A stretch of 64,000 nt of DNA from Nothopassalora personata (GCA_033816765.1 CM066288.1:3100001-3164000), one strand, 5' to 3'. Counted from the stretch's first letter, positions 11,471-22,900 are shown. The notes: a model not told the origin generated them from the letters alone. Translations and numbers: made by a program.

Positions 11471-12078
11471 CGAGGTCACTTACCTGCAGTTACATTTTAC
11501 ATGAAATCGGTGTCTTGGATAGCTAGGCAAGTCTATCGTACCACAGAAACGACAGCTAACTTACGACACCATCACGCGAATGTCACGCCCCAAGAGCTGT
11601 TGACGAAATTCGATTCCGCCGGCAGCGCTTCGACTCTCCCAGAACTTGACTAGGACTCGAACCTGCGAAAGCGTCGCTGCTATGCGAGGCGCAAGACGTG
11701 AACTCGAAGGTCAGCGCGTCGCTACAAACGATCGAATGTGGAGAGCGTATAGCCCATATCAGCACCGTAGCAGATTTCCTCTCTGTCCTCTGCTTTAGAG
11801 CGGCAGGGACTTTACGATACTGGTCACCATCATGTCCGCATCCACGCAAAAGGATATTTTCGAATGTCCCACAACGAATCGAACGCTGCCCTTCCTTTCA
11901 CAAGCCACCTCCTTCGAAGTGATGCTGCCAACGAGTGACGCCCTAGCCTGGTGTGGGAAGGGAAACTAGGTCTTCCGTCTGTGACAGACTCGGACAACAG
12001 CCGAAGCAGAACTTCAAGTCGTGGATGGATCATTGAGGTGCTGTGGAACACTAACGTCCTCAGAGCTGCCACCACCAT
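11471..12078. other. Gene-free stretch
   Basis: No coding frame is convincing. A T-loop-like string on the minus strand (GGTTCGAGTCC, about 11653-11663) is not backed by a cloverleaf. Confidence 0.35.
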
Positions 12079-12499
12079 CATGGCACAAGACACGGGTGTC
12101 GCAAAGAGCGACGATCCAAACGTATGATACAACACTGTCAACAACATCCATCCATCCGCAGACCGACGTAAGTCTCTAGTCTCTAGCCCATCGGGCCTCT
12201 TCGACCTCCCAGCAGAACTTCAGTCCAAGATCGGAAAGCTCGCCGCCATCAACGACGCGTCAGACCTCGCTTCAAACGACATGCAGTTCATCACCTCGAA
12301 ACTCCCAGCGCACTGCCACACCTTGCTTGGACCGTCTCTACGCGAGCAGAAACAGTCCAACTCATCACCAACAACAAACCCCACTCACGCGAACTTGCAG
12401 CACCCTCCATGCCGACCTCGTACACCATGCTACTGCTCTGTCAGAATCGACATCACTATCGATCGGTACATCCCACGCACGTTTCAAGAGCTCAGGTGA
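12079..12499 (+). pseudogene. Possible 2EXR/F-box relic
   Basis: From about 12199 one frame reads LFDLPAELQSKIGKLAAINDASDL, an LPAEL start typical of 2EXR/F-box proteins, and then turns into low-complexity sequence. A second frame carries a plausible continuation (STSLSIGTSHARFKSSGEWL). An upstream ATG at 12079 is followed by a candidate donor at 12123 and acceptor at 12160, but this splice does not put LPAEL in frame. I read it as a decayed copy; a gene with unusual introns cannot be excluded. Confidence 0.3.
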
Positions 12500-13065
12500 A
12501 TGGCTTCGAGCCATGTGCGTGGCCTGAGGGTCGAACATCGTAAGCAGCTTACCGCGTGGTGGGTTCCTACGCCGAGACTGTCGGCCAGCTCGTGGAAGGA
12601 TGAAGGGAGGAGCTTCAGGCAAGCGGTTGCGCGGGAGTGGTGGCTTTCAGATCGGGTTGGGAGCGGAGAGTGGCGAGTGGCGATCGAGACACATTCTGGG
12701 CGGAGCATCCCAGTACTCTGAGCTAGTCCGACGTGCTCGGAGATAGCAGGGTTCCGACCACAATAACAGTTCTGGGAATGGGTTATGCTGTAGAGCAGCA
12801 TGGGGTCTTTTACGTATGACAGAGCGGTAGGTACTACGGTGAAATTTCTCGAGAGTTTGCGGTGGTGACCGATTGCAATCGGGAGACTCACGTTGTGTGA
12901 ATGGAACCCTATCTGTCCTTCATCAAAAGCTATGCCCCAAAGGTACGAAATACCTCACCACCCCTTGGCCGATGCAAGCCATCAGTGGAAGTGTCCTCTA
13001 TCAGCAAGGTCTTGGCATCATAGCACGCCCCTTCCCGCTGCTTCGTGTTGCTCCTCGCATGGGGT
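12500..13065. other. Intergenic, no gene seen
   Basis: This is the downstream flank of the large GTPase gene. No conserved frame or repeat was recognised. Confidence 0.35.
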
Positions 13066-16000
13066 CTAACCAAGCAGAGACATATCCTGGGACATATTCA
13101 CCACCTCTCCAACCTTGTCTCCCTTCTTCGCCAAAGTGAACTGCATCACAAGCTCCTTCAGCTCCCCATCCACGACCTCCCTTGCCTTCTCAACCGCTGT
13201 CAAGAAGATCCCAACCGCCTCCTGGTCACTCTCCGTCTTGACTTCAGGCTTGCGGGACCGCTCATCGAAGTTTGTCAGAATCTTCTTCAAGCCGCCATGC
13301 ACGATCTTATTGCAGTCGGTCGCCCACTGTTCCAGGTACACCTCGAGCCGACCCTTTGCCAGAGCACCCATGCGACGGAAGACGTTGTCAGTGTTGGTGG
13401 TCTTGTCTTCTCGCTTGCCGCTGAAGGAGTTCTGCATGGAGGCTAGGCGAAGCTTACGCATGCTCACTTTGGGGCCTCTCTTCTTGGTGCTCTTGCTCTT
13501 GCGCTTCCCTCTTGGTGATGTTCCTTGGTCTGGGTTGGAGTTCGTGCTGCTCAAGGCGTCGACGTAGACTTTCACCATAGCTGCTCCAATGAGATGGCGC
13601 TTGACCGGTAGCCTTGCATCGCGGTTCTCGTCGTCGTCGTCGTCCTCGGTGATGTCCTCGTCATCGTCTTCTACCATGAAGTTTGGCTCGTCTTCATCAT
13701 CGGTTGCGACTTCGTAGAGGGTCGAAGGAGCCAGTGTCATGTTGTGGCGGGTACGATCGATGAATTCCTGAAGCTTGCGAAACTTGACATCCATTTGTTG
13801 CTGGACTTCGGCCAGGGTACCTTTGATGAAGCCTTCAAATGATCCCAAGTTGACCATCTTGCCTTCTGTGAGGTTGGTCTGCAGCTTCGTGAGCTTGGTT
13901 TTCAAGTTGGCGTGGAAGGTCTCCACGACGCTACGATACTTGTCGCCAAACTCATCAAATGCCTCGACCATCCCGCCTTCAACAATCTCGAAGATCTTGC
14001 GATTGAAGTGGAACGGCTTCTCGACCCTCTTGCGCTTCCAAAAGCCTTGCCGGTTGCAAATGGCCAGGAATGTACCCCCATGCATCCTCGCCCACTCACC
14101 ACCCTTGGTGACTAGCATAAGAGCCTCAGCGCACCACTGGTCCATGGACTTCTCGATCGTAGCCGTGACCGTGCTCTCGTAATCTGCAAGTATGTCGTTC
14201 TGTACCTCTGTTGCTGTGTCTTGGCCTTGACTCACTGTCTTCACGATAATCCTGCGCAAGATATCCTGCCTCTCGAGTGGTGTTTTGGTCAGGACGCCGT
14301 GAGCTCCATTGAGCAGCAATGGTAGCTTCTGCAAGCAGAGGTATTCCAACCGCTCAGACTTGCCCATAGCTGCAGCCGTGAGTAGGTGTCGTCGCAGAGC
14401 CGGGATACCCGTTGCCTCGAGGTTCAGGAAAGGTACTTTGTCATCTTGCGGCGTGAGGTGCAACTGATATTGCTCGTTCGAGATCGGGAATACCTTGAGC
14501 TCAGGCGCCCACTTTCCCTTGTCAATTGTCTTCAGCATCGACGCTGCATCCCTCTTGAGCTGCTCGCATCGGACCTTGATGTGAGCTTGGACAACCGCAT
14601 TTTCGGCAGCTGTGTATGCTGTCTTTAGTGAATCGCAGCGGGTGACAACGGCCATGAAACGCTCAGACTCTCCCTTGCGCTTTGCTTCTGCTTGCTCTCG
14701 TTCTGCAGATTTTAGCTGAGATCCTACCTCGTCTCGTTCAGTCTCGGCGACGATGATGTCCTCGAGATCTTCTTTGATCAGTTCATCACGCTCTTCTTCC
14801 TTGAACTTGGCCATCTTATCGATCTTGGGTAGCACAAGCGCGATGCTGTCGATCTTGCCGGCATCGATACAGGTCCTGAGATGTTGCTTGAGCTCTTTGC
14901 TGACCTCCAAGCGATCGTCGTGGGCAGCGAACAATAGGACCGTGCCGGCTTGCTTCAAGGCCCGAATGGCGTTCTCGACGACGCACTGGTTCTTGTCTCC
15001 AACCCCGGGCAGATCAGCAGGAACTACTCCATCTCTGAGCACATCAAGCTTGAAGAAGATCTCGACTTTAGTGATGAATGGCCAGGGTGATGCCTCCAGG
15101 TCCTTCGGCCGCGCTGCTCGCGTACAGCGCTTGAGTTCACGCTGGAACGCTTGCTCATCAAAAGCTTCGATAGTCTCGACATCGTCTACCATCTTTCGCG
15201 AATTGAGCAGCTCCTGTACTCTCGGTAGGAGGTCATTCATGAGATGTCTGACCTGCTCATCCAGTGACATCTTGGACTTGATGCACTTCTTGACCAAATC
15301 CCGAAAGTACTTCGCCACCATATCCTGAGTTGCAAACTTCTCATCACTGCACAGTGCGTTGTGAAGGCACTCCAAGGCGGTATCGTATTTTTGCTCGTAG
15401 CTGGAGAAGTCTTCTCCGGCGTCACTTTCGTCGTCACTCTCCTCGTCATTGTCCTTGTTCGTCTCGAAGTTGAGGTGGTTGACAACGTGGCCACAGAGTC
15501 TTAGCAGTTGAACAGAAACGCCTCTCTTGTCGAGATAGTAGACCTTGGCTACATGACCAGGAGGCTGGTTGTCGGGCGCGGCCATGTACACATGCGTGAT
15601 GTAGGTGCCGCGATTCGAGCCCGAGTGTTCATATGCTATTCGAAGAGCATTGAGGATGGAGTTCATGGTCGATGATTTGCCCTTTCCGGTCGATCCGAAG
15701 AACGCAGCAAGCTCAGCAGATGGGTACGTGTCAGATGGGTTGCGGCAGGCTTCGAGTTCCTCGTATATGGGCATGATGTCTTTCTCCAACCAACCACGAG
15801 CCTTTAGCTGATCAATGCACGTGATGAGAAAGTTACAGATGCTGGTGACCTTCTTCTCAACGATTGGGAAAGCAAGATGATATGCAGCAAGTTGCGGATA
15901 GCCTTCCCGGAAGCCAAGCGCACCAGCTGTCTCACTTGCTTGGAGATCGGACGTGTCCAGGAGAAAGGTGGTGAAAGGAGTCTCATCTCTTCGAAGCTCG

Positions 16001-16296
16001 GTAGTCTCCGATTGTGGACTGCTAGATTCGTCGTGCTCTTCAGCATCTTCGGTGTGCGTCGTTGGAGTGTCCGCACGCTCAGTCTTGCGTCGCTTTGACC
16101 TCTTCTCGCTGGTGAGGTGGACCGCCTCTTGTTCTGCTTGACTGTCGTTACGATCTCCGTCTATAGGCACGAAGAGCGACTCAGGTCTCTCTTCTCTCAC
16201 GCGCTTGATACCGAAAGACATGCTGTCGTCTGTTGCTGTTGAGCCTGGTGATGTTTGCTCGCTGTCCGCCATGATTTCTGGCTTAGTTGGCAGCAT
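13066..16296 (-). CDS. Large dynamin-like GTPase, SLIP-GC (nuclear GTPase)-like
   Basis: Single-exon protein of 1,076 residues from the first ATG; a second ATG 24 nt inside (16272, MADSEQTSP) is an equally good start. A Lys/Arg-rich segment near residue 55 (EKRSKRRKTE) suggests nuclear import. The P-loop FGSTGKGKSS lies at about residues 197-206 and the DLPGVG (DxxG) motif at about 425. VLPKIDK sits where N/TKxD is expected, so that motif is altered. An acidic insert (about 285-300) and an acidic run (about 860-885) flank helical regions, with coiled-coil-like sequence near 520-580. This build matches fungal proteins annotated as SLIP-GC/NUGGC-like dynamin superfamily GTPases, whose role in fungi is unknown to me. 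A decayed paralogue lies at 42061..44674. Confidence 0.8.
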   Translation of the reverse strand: MLPTKPEIMADSEQTSPGSTATDDSMSFGIKRVREERPESLFVPIDGDRNDSQAEQEAVHLTSEKRSKRRKTERADTPTTHTEDAEEHDESSSPQSETTELRRDETPFTTFLLDTSDLQASETAGALGFREGYPQLAAYHLAFPIVEKKVTSICNFLITCIDQLKARGWLEKDIMPIYEELEACRNPSDTYPSAELAAFFGSTGKGKSSTMNSILNALRIAYEHSGSNRGTYITHVYMAAPDNQPPGHVAKVYYLDKRGVSVQLLRLCGHVVNHLNFETNKDNDEESDDESDAGEDFSSYEQKYDTALECLHNALCSDEKFATQDMVAKYFRDLVKKCIKSKMSLDEQVRHLMNDLLPRVQELLNSRKMVDDVETIEAFDEQAFQRELKRCTRAARPKDLEASPWPFITKVEIFFKLDVLRDGVVPADLPGVGDKNQCVVENAIRALKQAGTVLLFAAHDDRLEVSKELKQHLRTCIDAGKIDSIALVLPKIDKMAKFKEEERDELIKEDLEDIIVAETERDEVGSQLKSAEREQAEAKRKGESERFMAVVTRCDSLKTAYTAAENAVVQAHIKVRCEQLKRDAASMLKTIDKGKWAPELKVFPISNEQYQLHLTPQDDKVPFLNLEATGIPALRRHLLTAAAMGKSERLEYLCLQKLPLLLNGAHGVLTKTPLERQDILRRIIVKTVSQGQDTATEVQNDILADYESTVTATIEKSMDQWCAEALMLVTKGGEWARMHGGTFLAICNRQGFWKRKRVEKPFHFNRKIFEIVEGGMVEAFDEFGDKYRSVVETFHANLKTKLTKLQTNLTEGKMVNLGSFEGFIKGTLAEVQQQMDVKFRKLQEFIDRTRHNMTLAPSTLYEVATDDEDEPNFMVEDDDEDITEDDDDDENRDARLPVKRHLIGAAMVKVYVDALSSTNSNPDQGTSPRGKRKSKSTKKRGPKVSMRKLRLASMQNSFSGKREDKTTNTDNVFRRMGALAKGRLEVYLEQWATDCNKIVHGGLKKILTNFDERSRKPEVKTESDQEAVGIFLTAVEKAREVVDGELKELVMQFTLAKKGDKVGEVVNMSQDMSLLG

Positions 16297-18392
16297 GGGA
16301 GGCGGTGGTAGGTGTTGGTGCCGGTGGTTATGGTGTCGTTATGTTTGTTATCGAGGGTTTCGAAGTAAATGCTAGAAGTGAGATGAAGAGCCATTAGTAG
16401 ATGTTGTACCGCGGACCGATCAGCAGTGACTCCAAACATGTGAATGCGAACAGTGAACCGAAGCCTTTGCAGTAGGCAGCTGTCTGTAGGGAAGCTAAGA
16501 GCTGGCAACGCGAACATCTGGTATATTCATCCAGACACTCCGAAGGGCTGGATTTCGAAACCATGTTGAAAAGTCTGCCGGGTCCTCGATATCCTACATG
16601 GCCTTCAGTGCGCTCTCTTCAGGCCATCCTTCCGGAAAGCTCGTAGTCGGAGGTAAGGTGTAGTAGGCGCTGGACACGCCAGGCTCCGCGCAATCGAGTG
16701 CACATTGATCATACAGCTTGCAGTAACACTGCTAGATATCAGGGTCGCCCCATTCTCCGGGCACATCGTACATTCGCCAGCATGCCATGCACTCTACCGG
16801 ACTGCAATTGAGCACATCTGTCAATGCGGCGGCACACTACTTGGCCTTGTCAGCTCTCAGTATGAAGCACGGAAGCGGCCAAATGTATTCGCTGGAGTCT
16901 GGACTACTCCTATGCGTGAATAGAATGGCTGAAGTCGCGATGATTGCAATGACTGAAATCCTTCTGCTTGCAGCCGCGACTTGATCTTGGCGAACATATC
17001 AGACCTGATGTTTTCGTAGTGTCATATACAGTAGCTCCAAACCAAATTCTGCGTTAGCGACCGGCTGAACATCTGACCCAAGCAGAGGCCGAAGCACTAC
17101 CCAAGGATGTCTGTGCGTTATTCAGTGAATCTCCTAGACAAACGAACGGTGGTTAAGATGCTCCTGGAGCGATCCATCCTGCTAGCTGGCGACGGGATCG
17201 TAGGCGTAAGCTTCCGGCGTCCCTCCCTCGATGCTCACGGCAAATGGCTGCTTCCTAGATCAGCAGCATAACGATTTGCTTCAAAGTACAATATCGTTGG
17301 TGACGCACAACGCCTGTCCAGGGTTCCGGAATAGCAGATGATGCCTGGCATAACATCGTACTGCGGGGAAAAGCACCAATCTCCCGGGCTCACCTCTTCA
17401 GGAGACTCGAAACTTGGGCAAGGCAAAAATAGTTTTGACAGCTCTCTAAATCTGTAACATCCCTTGCCGCACGTCAGTAATGCTGTCATGCTCAGCCAGA
17501 GTTTCGAGTCGAAGACTGTGCGAAGACGGTGTATTGACGCGTGATGAGGGCAACATCGGCTTGAGGACACATATTATGATGATGATGTTGTGTTGGGAGT
17601 AATATGGGTGAATATCTCAGCGGAGTGGCTGGGAGGAAGTTGATTGAGGATGTTAGAGCAGAAAAAAGTGGGAAGTGGCGCCTGCACGACCGTGCTCCGA
17701 TCCTTGCAGCAAGGATCATTTAGCGAGGTCATTCTCATCCGTGATTGGCCGTAGCGCAGAGCGGGTGCTATATTTCGATCTAGCATATCGCTCCTCCCTC
17801 CAGCTTTGCGCAGGTGGTTGTGGGTAGGCGTCTCACGATGCGCGCAGCCTGCGCGGTGGTACTGTACAACCGCTTTGCACTTCGTTGCGGCAGCATCTGC
17901 CACATGAACAATCACCACCACACCACACCACACCACACCACTATTGCTGTCTGGCATCGATTTTTGGTTCGAGATTCAACACAGAATCCTCCTCGTTGAC
18001 TTCGCTAGCGGCCGCTGTAATTTAAGAAGCGTCCAGCGCGCGCCACTCGCCGGCCCAAGCATATGGGAGAGCTGCCAGCCTGTTTCATCATCATCGAGGT
18101 TGGGTTGGCCGGGAACCTGCTGGGCCTCCAACTTTCCCCAAAGACCTCACTCGCTGGTTGTTTGCACGCCGCACGACGACCTGATCGGAGCGTCTTCGCA
18201 CGCCCGGACGACGTTCATTCATCGACGAACACCACATAGGAATCCGCCTAATACCGCCGATCTCACCACAAATACCCCTCGAGCGAGCCTCGAGCCAGCC
18301 TTCCGGCCCAGCAGCCGCATGCCGAACGGATCCAACACACCCGACAGCTGTACACCCTCTCGGCGAGGTAGCGCGTAGGCGTAGCGACCACC
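16297..18392. other. 2.1 kb gene-poor stretch
   Basis: No gene can be supported. On the minus strand a fragment ending at 17182 reads VSIEGGTPEAYAYDPVAS after a possible acceptor at 17255, but no acceptable upstream exon was found. The stretch also holds the CACCA-type repeat at 17912..17942 and the leader of the Chs7-like gene. Confidence 0.4.
17912..17942 (+). repeat. CACCA-type pentanucleotide microsatellite
   Basis: About six copies of a CACCA/ACCAC unit, slightly irregular at the left end, lie in non-coding sequence some 450 bases ahead of the Chs7-like gene. Confidence 0.8.
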
Positions 18393-19471
18393 ATGTCGCA
18401 GTACGGGAAATGGCACGACTTCTGTCGCGATAGTGGGAGTGGATATGCAACGATCCCAGTGTGCAACCTATTTTTCGAGTCGCGAGCAGCGCCAGATCCG
18501 ACACCGGGCTTCTATGGAGGTTGTGAGCTCACGGGCATAAGTTCGGGCGGAGAAGTAAAAGTAGCCAACCTTGGTAAGGACCAGCACATGTGAAGCGCAA
18601 CCAGAGATCTTTATTGATGTGGGCTTAGGATCAATACTGGTTGCATTCCTCGCGATACTAATCTCTGCCTTCCTGCTATGGAAATCGGATCGGAAGAAGG
18701 CTGCTGTCGGCCGAAGGTGCGAAAGATCCTACCGGTAGCACATCAAGAGGAGATGCTAATGAAACCTCTAGGGAGATGCAAATATTCCTCATTGGTTTCG
18801 TCATAATCATGATATGCGAGATCTTCACAGTCGGCGGCTTTCCTCTTGATAGCGCAGTACGGAGGGCATTTTCGGCAGCGCACATCGCAGCAGTAGTTGC
18901 AACATTATGGATCCTCATGATGAACGGCGCGGTCGGCTACCAACTCATCGATGACGGCACACCGCTTTCTCTCGCCCTCGTATTCGGCTCGGCGGTATGC
19001 CTATTCATTGGTACTGGATACATTGCACTCGATACTGGCTTCAACTGGACTGGCTACTTTGAGGACACGCGGTCCGCTCCTAATCAAGCATACGCACTGT
19101 ACACATTATACCAGCTCGTACCGATTGTATTCCTGTTCGTGTACTTTGTGCTGCAGACGGTGCTGGTCCTCAGAGTGCTGGGAGAAGTTCGACCAATGTG
19201 TAAGTCGTGTCAAGTCGTCGACGAACAACTTGCAGCCACTGACCTATCTGTAGACTTCTTGGTCGCAGCAACGCTTCTCTTCGTCATCGGACAGATCTTC
19301 CAGTACGTTGTCAGCGTGCACATCTGCAACGGGACCAACGGGAAAATCAACGGCGGCTTCTTCGAGACTCTATTCACCCTTTTGTCGGTAGTGATGATCT
19401 GGGTCTTCTGGTCCAGTATTACAGAAGACGACTGGCCCATGCCACCGTCGACTGGCAGCACATACACTTAG
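18393..19471 (+). CDS. Chs7-like chitin synthase export chaperone family membrane protein
   Basis: Four exons (18393..18573, 18605..18716, 18772..19199, 19254..19471) encode 312 residues. Chs7 proteins are multi-spanning ER proteins needed for exit of class III/IV chitin synthases. Family landmarks are the N-terminal CRDSG...IPVCNLFFE, KKAAVGRREMQIF after the first membrane helix, NGAVGYQLIDDGTPLSL in the middle, and FVIGQIFQYVVSVHICNGTNGKINGGFFETLFTLL near the end; about seven hydrophobic helices follow that order. Introns 2 (55 nt) and 3 (54 nt) are ordinary. The first, 18574..18604, would be only 31 nt, but it has a good GTAAGG donor and CCAG acceptor and is required to keep the frame. It resembles the divergent Chs7-like paralogue class rather than canonical Chs7; that is inference. 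Confidence 0.82.
18574..18604 (+). other. Putative 31-nt intron in the Chs7-like gene
   Basis: Donor GTAAGG and acceptor AACCAG remove 31 nt and shift the frame by one, joining VANL to EIFIDVGLGS before the first membrane helix. Reading through meets TGA at 18591. If splicing of so short an intron is not real, the gene carries a frameshift here. Confidence 0.5.
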
Positions 19472-19715
19472 CATTGTTTTTTTCGGGGGGGGGGGGGGGC
19501 TTTGGGAGGTTGTTCCGTTGGTTTCGACGAAGGACAATGCAGTCAGACGGTGCTTTCGACAGAACTGTTTTTGCTGTGCCGTCAGAGGCGGTTCATGAAC
19601 GCGCTTGATGTGCTCGCAATGCAGGACAGCAAGGAGTCTGGCGATGTGGACTCTGACGAGTAATGCATGCATAGCGATATACGAGATACCATTGCCTGTT
19701 TCGGTAGCGGGCCGT

Positions 19716-19745
19716 GGAACACATGTGAATGGAACACATGTGAAT
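19716..19745 (+). repeat. Perfect 15-bp tandem duplication containing CACATGTG
   Basis: Two identical head-to-tail units starting GGAACACATGTGAAT lie at 19716..19730 and 19731..19745. Each holds the 8-bp palindrome CACATGTG. They sit about 250 bases ahead of the chromodomain-CCCH gene, so they could be a paired E-box-like regulatory site; binding is inference. Confidence 0.75.
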
Positions 19746-19938
19746 CATGTCAGACATGTTATTTCGTCCTTCAATAAGGACATGCAAGGACCTCGACATA
19801 GCAGCGAGCATGTTCTTCCCGTCTGCGTTCCCATGGTGACACCCGGACCAATACGCGAAACTACTGGGACTGCCCCACTATATATTGCCCGCTGTTTCCT
19901 CACGTTCACACCATCGTCAACAAACCAACGCACTCGCC

Positions 19939-19974
19939 ATGGGTATAGACCATCCGCGCTCGACGCTGTGTTGA
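19939..19974 (+). promoter_or_regulatory. Upstream ORF before the chromodomain gene
   Basis: ATG GGT ATA ... TGT TGA, 11 residues, lies between a TATA-like box and the main start, 23 bases before the latter. It may modulate translation if the transcript starts near 19910. Confidence 0.45.
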
Positions 19975-19997
19975 CGCGCCAGTCATCCTCTTACACA

Positions 19998-22900
19998 ATG
20001 TTTCAAGAGGAGTCCGACGAAGATTCGATCGCTACTGATTCCACACTACTGAGTGAGCGTCGGGATGATTATCCTGTTGAAAGGATTCTTTGCGAACAAT
20101 GGAACCCCCGAGATCAATGTACTGAATACTTGATCAAGTGGGAGGGCTATCCGCTCGAGATCGCCAGCTATGAACCCGCCACAAATTTCATTGGTAACGC
20201 GATTCTCCCCGAGTGGGAAGAACGAAAAGCACGCATCGAGCAGGGTCTCGAGCAGCCCTTCAACGAGGACGAGTGGTATGAGGCTGTTGGGGTTGCCGAA
20301 GCTGCAAAGGCTGTTCGGCACTCTCGTCGCCAAAACAAAAAACGAAGGCAAGATAAACCTGTCTACCCAGACGAGACTCAAGACAATCAAGGCGGAGACG
20401 AATCATGTGAGGAGGACGAACCTCGCGCAAACAGGAGACGTCGCAGTGAAGCGCCGAAAGCATCACCTGCTAAAAAGAAAGTCAAGCGACCTGAGGTTCA
20501 GAGAAAAGGTGTTGCACAGAAGATCACCAAGAGGCGTGCTCGCTCTGCATCGTCTATCAGCCAGTCCAAGTCTGCGAGTGAAGACTCTCGCGACTCCCTG
20601 CTGGAAGAGGTGAAGCGCTCCGGCCCAACCAGAAAATCGACCGCCAGAGCTGCTGGATCGCCTCGCGCAACAGCCAACGCTTCGGCCCATAAAAAGCCAT
20701 CCATGAGCAAGAGGCCATCGGCCGTAAACGAGCATGTCGTGTCACGTGATCGAAGGCCCTTGCAGGGTACCCAGCATAGAGACAAGCAGTCTCTAGAGCA
20801 GAGGAAGAAGCCAGACGTGCCACCCAAGGCTGTGGTCTCGAGCGTTGCTAGGAAGAGCGCTCCGAGAACTGGCATTGAGACAGTGTTCACAAAATCTGCC
20901 AAAGCACCGAGTAAGGGTATCTTCGCCAACTGGGCGGCGGATAAAAAGCCTAGAGAACGACCGCGCGTATCTGGCGAAACGCCAAAAGATTCAGATGGAA
21001 GCCAGTTTACGACCCTTGCGATGCAGAACAGATATCAAAAGTATAGCCGCAATGAGAAAGCTCCGGATGTGAGTGCTCTGACAATACTGGACCCCAAGAC
21101 GGGCAAGCCAAAACTTCCACCACTCAACACTGGTGCTAATAATGGCCCATCGCAAGCCTCTGCTTCCCCAGCGCAACTGACACCATTGCCGGCGAATGAT
21201 CTCAGGAGAGACAATAGATCCAACATGGTACAAGCTTGTCAGACTTCTGCGAGTGTCCCGAGAGTTGGCATGAATGAAACAGCATGCTATTACTGGCTGA
21301 AAGGAAGTTGTAGGTACTCAGCAGCAGACTGCAAATTCGCTCACTACGACACCGGGACACATGCTGGACCACCTGGTACGTACGGAAAAGGATCTGCAAC
21401 GTATACACCACCAACAGAGTCCACGCTGCTTCAAACCTGCTGGTGGTGGCGGCAACCGCAGGGGTGCTCTCAGTCGGACGAAGAATGCCAATTCGCGCAC
21501 AAGGATACTGGACTCTATGCTCCGCGGCCGGCCACCTTGAGGCAAGGCACCATGGCTAGCGCGCAGCAAAGTGGCTCTCGTGTGGCTGCAGACATTCACC
21601 TACCGCCTCCACCGGCGATGCCATCTATGCCACCTTCAGGGAAAGTCCCACAGAAGCAAACAACATGCTGGTACTGGCTCCAGCCGCGCGGTTGCAATAA
21701 GCCGGAGAATGTCTGTGAGTTCGCGCATTGGGACACAGGCGTTCATGCTGGGCCTCCCGGGTCCTATCGAGAGGCCTTCGAGGCTAGAGAGCGACAACCT
21801 AATCAGGTTCTGATCTCACGTCCGCCACCTCCTGCGCAGCCTGTTTCCGACGCTCCTGTGTCACAGCTCGCTAGCAGTGCAAGGGCAGTCAATCCAACGG
21901 CGTCCGCGGCTTTGCTAGTATGCTTAAGCGATACGGGTGACCCGCTGATGCTCTCGGCGAAGCTCGAGGTTCGGGACCTATCTGAAGTTGAGAAACTCGC
22001 TGGAAGTGGACCTACTTTGCGAGCAACAAGGATTGTGATGGTGGACGACTTCAAGAACATCATCTCAGATGACTTGAGCAGCAGCCGGACATTCTTTGGT
22101 GGGATACACATCAACCCCGTGAACAGGTCCGATGCTGAAGCCGTGACCGAAATGCTGAACAGGTACGATAGTGCCCTAGTCGCAGCTGTTCCAGGTCGCG
22201 ACGTGTGCGCCATAATCTGGCCTTGCAGAGCAGAGAGGTGGAAGTATCTCGAGGACGGCTCGGTCGCACTTTCGGATGAGTCAGTGTTGCATTTTCGAAT
22301 GTTTCCAAGATTGTCCGGCTTCGCTGAGGCTGAAATCAGCGATTCCAGTTCAGATAAGTCGACCGAACAGAAACACCACGCCGTGACTCTTGGTGAAGTA
22401 CTTGCAGGTCTCGACGCGGAGAAGCTTCATCCGAAAAAGGACGGTAACAAGCCAAGCGATCGTGCAGTATTCCTGATGTTTCCACAGACCCATACCGCCG
22501 AGATACAAGTATGCGCGGCGTACTTTCAGGGCGCAGGACTGAAGGTATACCATTCGGGAACTCCTGGTGCTTGGGACCACTTCCAACGAACGCATACCAA
22601 TGCCTGCTCGATAGTGCTCCATCCAGACGTTCCCATCTGTGAGATACCAGGACTACATAACGTCCTATCGATGACAACTGCAAAGTTCTTCACTCTCGGA
22701 ATTAACCGCATAGTGGCAGAACATGAAGATCGCGAGCCGATCTATGGCTGCGATCGCATGTTCCCACATGGCAACGTTGCCTTCATCACAGACGACGTCT
22801 TTGTGCACCACCCTGAGAAAGCAACCGAAGTTATCAAAGCTTTTCTGGAAGCCAACCGGTACAAGCCAGAAGGAGGCGAGAACAATCGCATTGCAACTCG

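Larger units (their letters stand above)
19472..19997. other. Intergenic: G-run, tandem repeat and chromodomain-gene promoter
   Basis: A run of at least 12 G residues near 19486-19499 follows the Chs7-like stop. A TATA-like TATATATTG near 19880 lies about 120 bases ahead of the chromodomain start, and a short upstream frame lies at 19939..19974. Confidence 0.5.

Noticed and set aside
11600..11700. Possible tRNA on the minus strand around GGTTCGAGTCC
   Set aside because: The T-stem does not pair fully, and no matching D-arm, anticodon arm or acceptor stem could be drawn.
17182..17570. Possible two-exon minus-strand gene ending VSIEGGTPEAYAYDPVAS
   Set aside because: The terminal exon has a good acceptor, but the upstream frame lacks a donor of correct phase and has no domain.
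19486..19499. Long G homopolymer as a regulatory G-quadruplex
   Set aside because: A single uninterrupted G run is also a common assembly artefact, and there are no spaced G-tracts.
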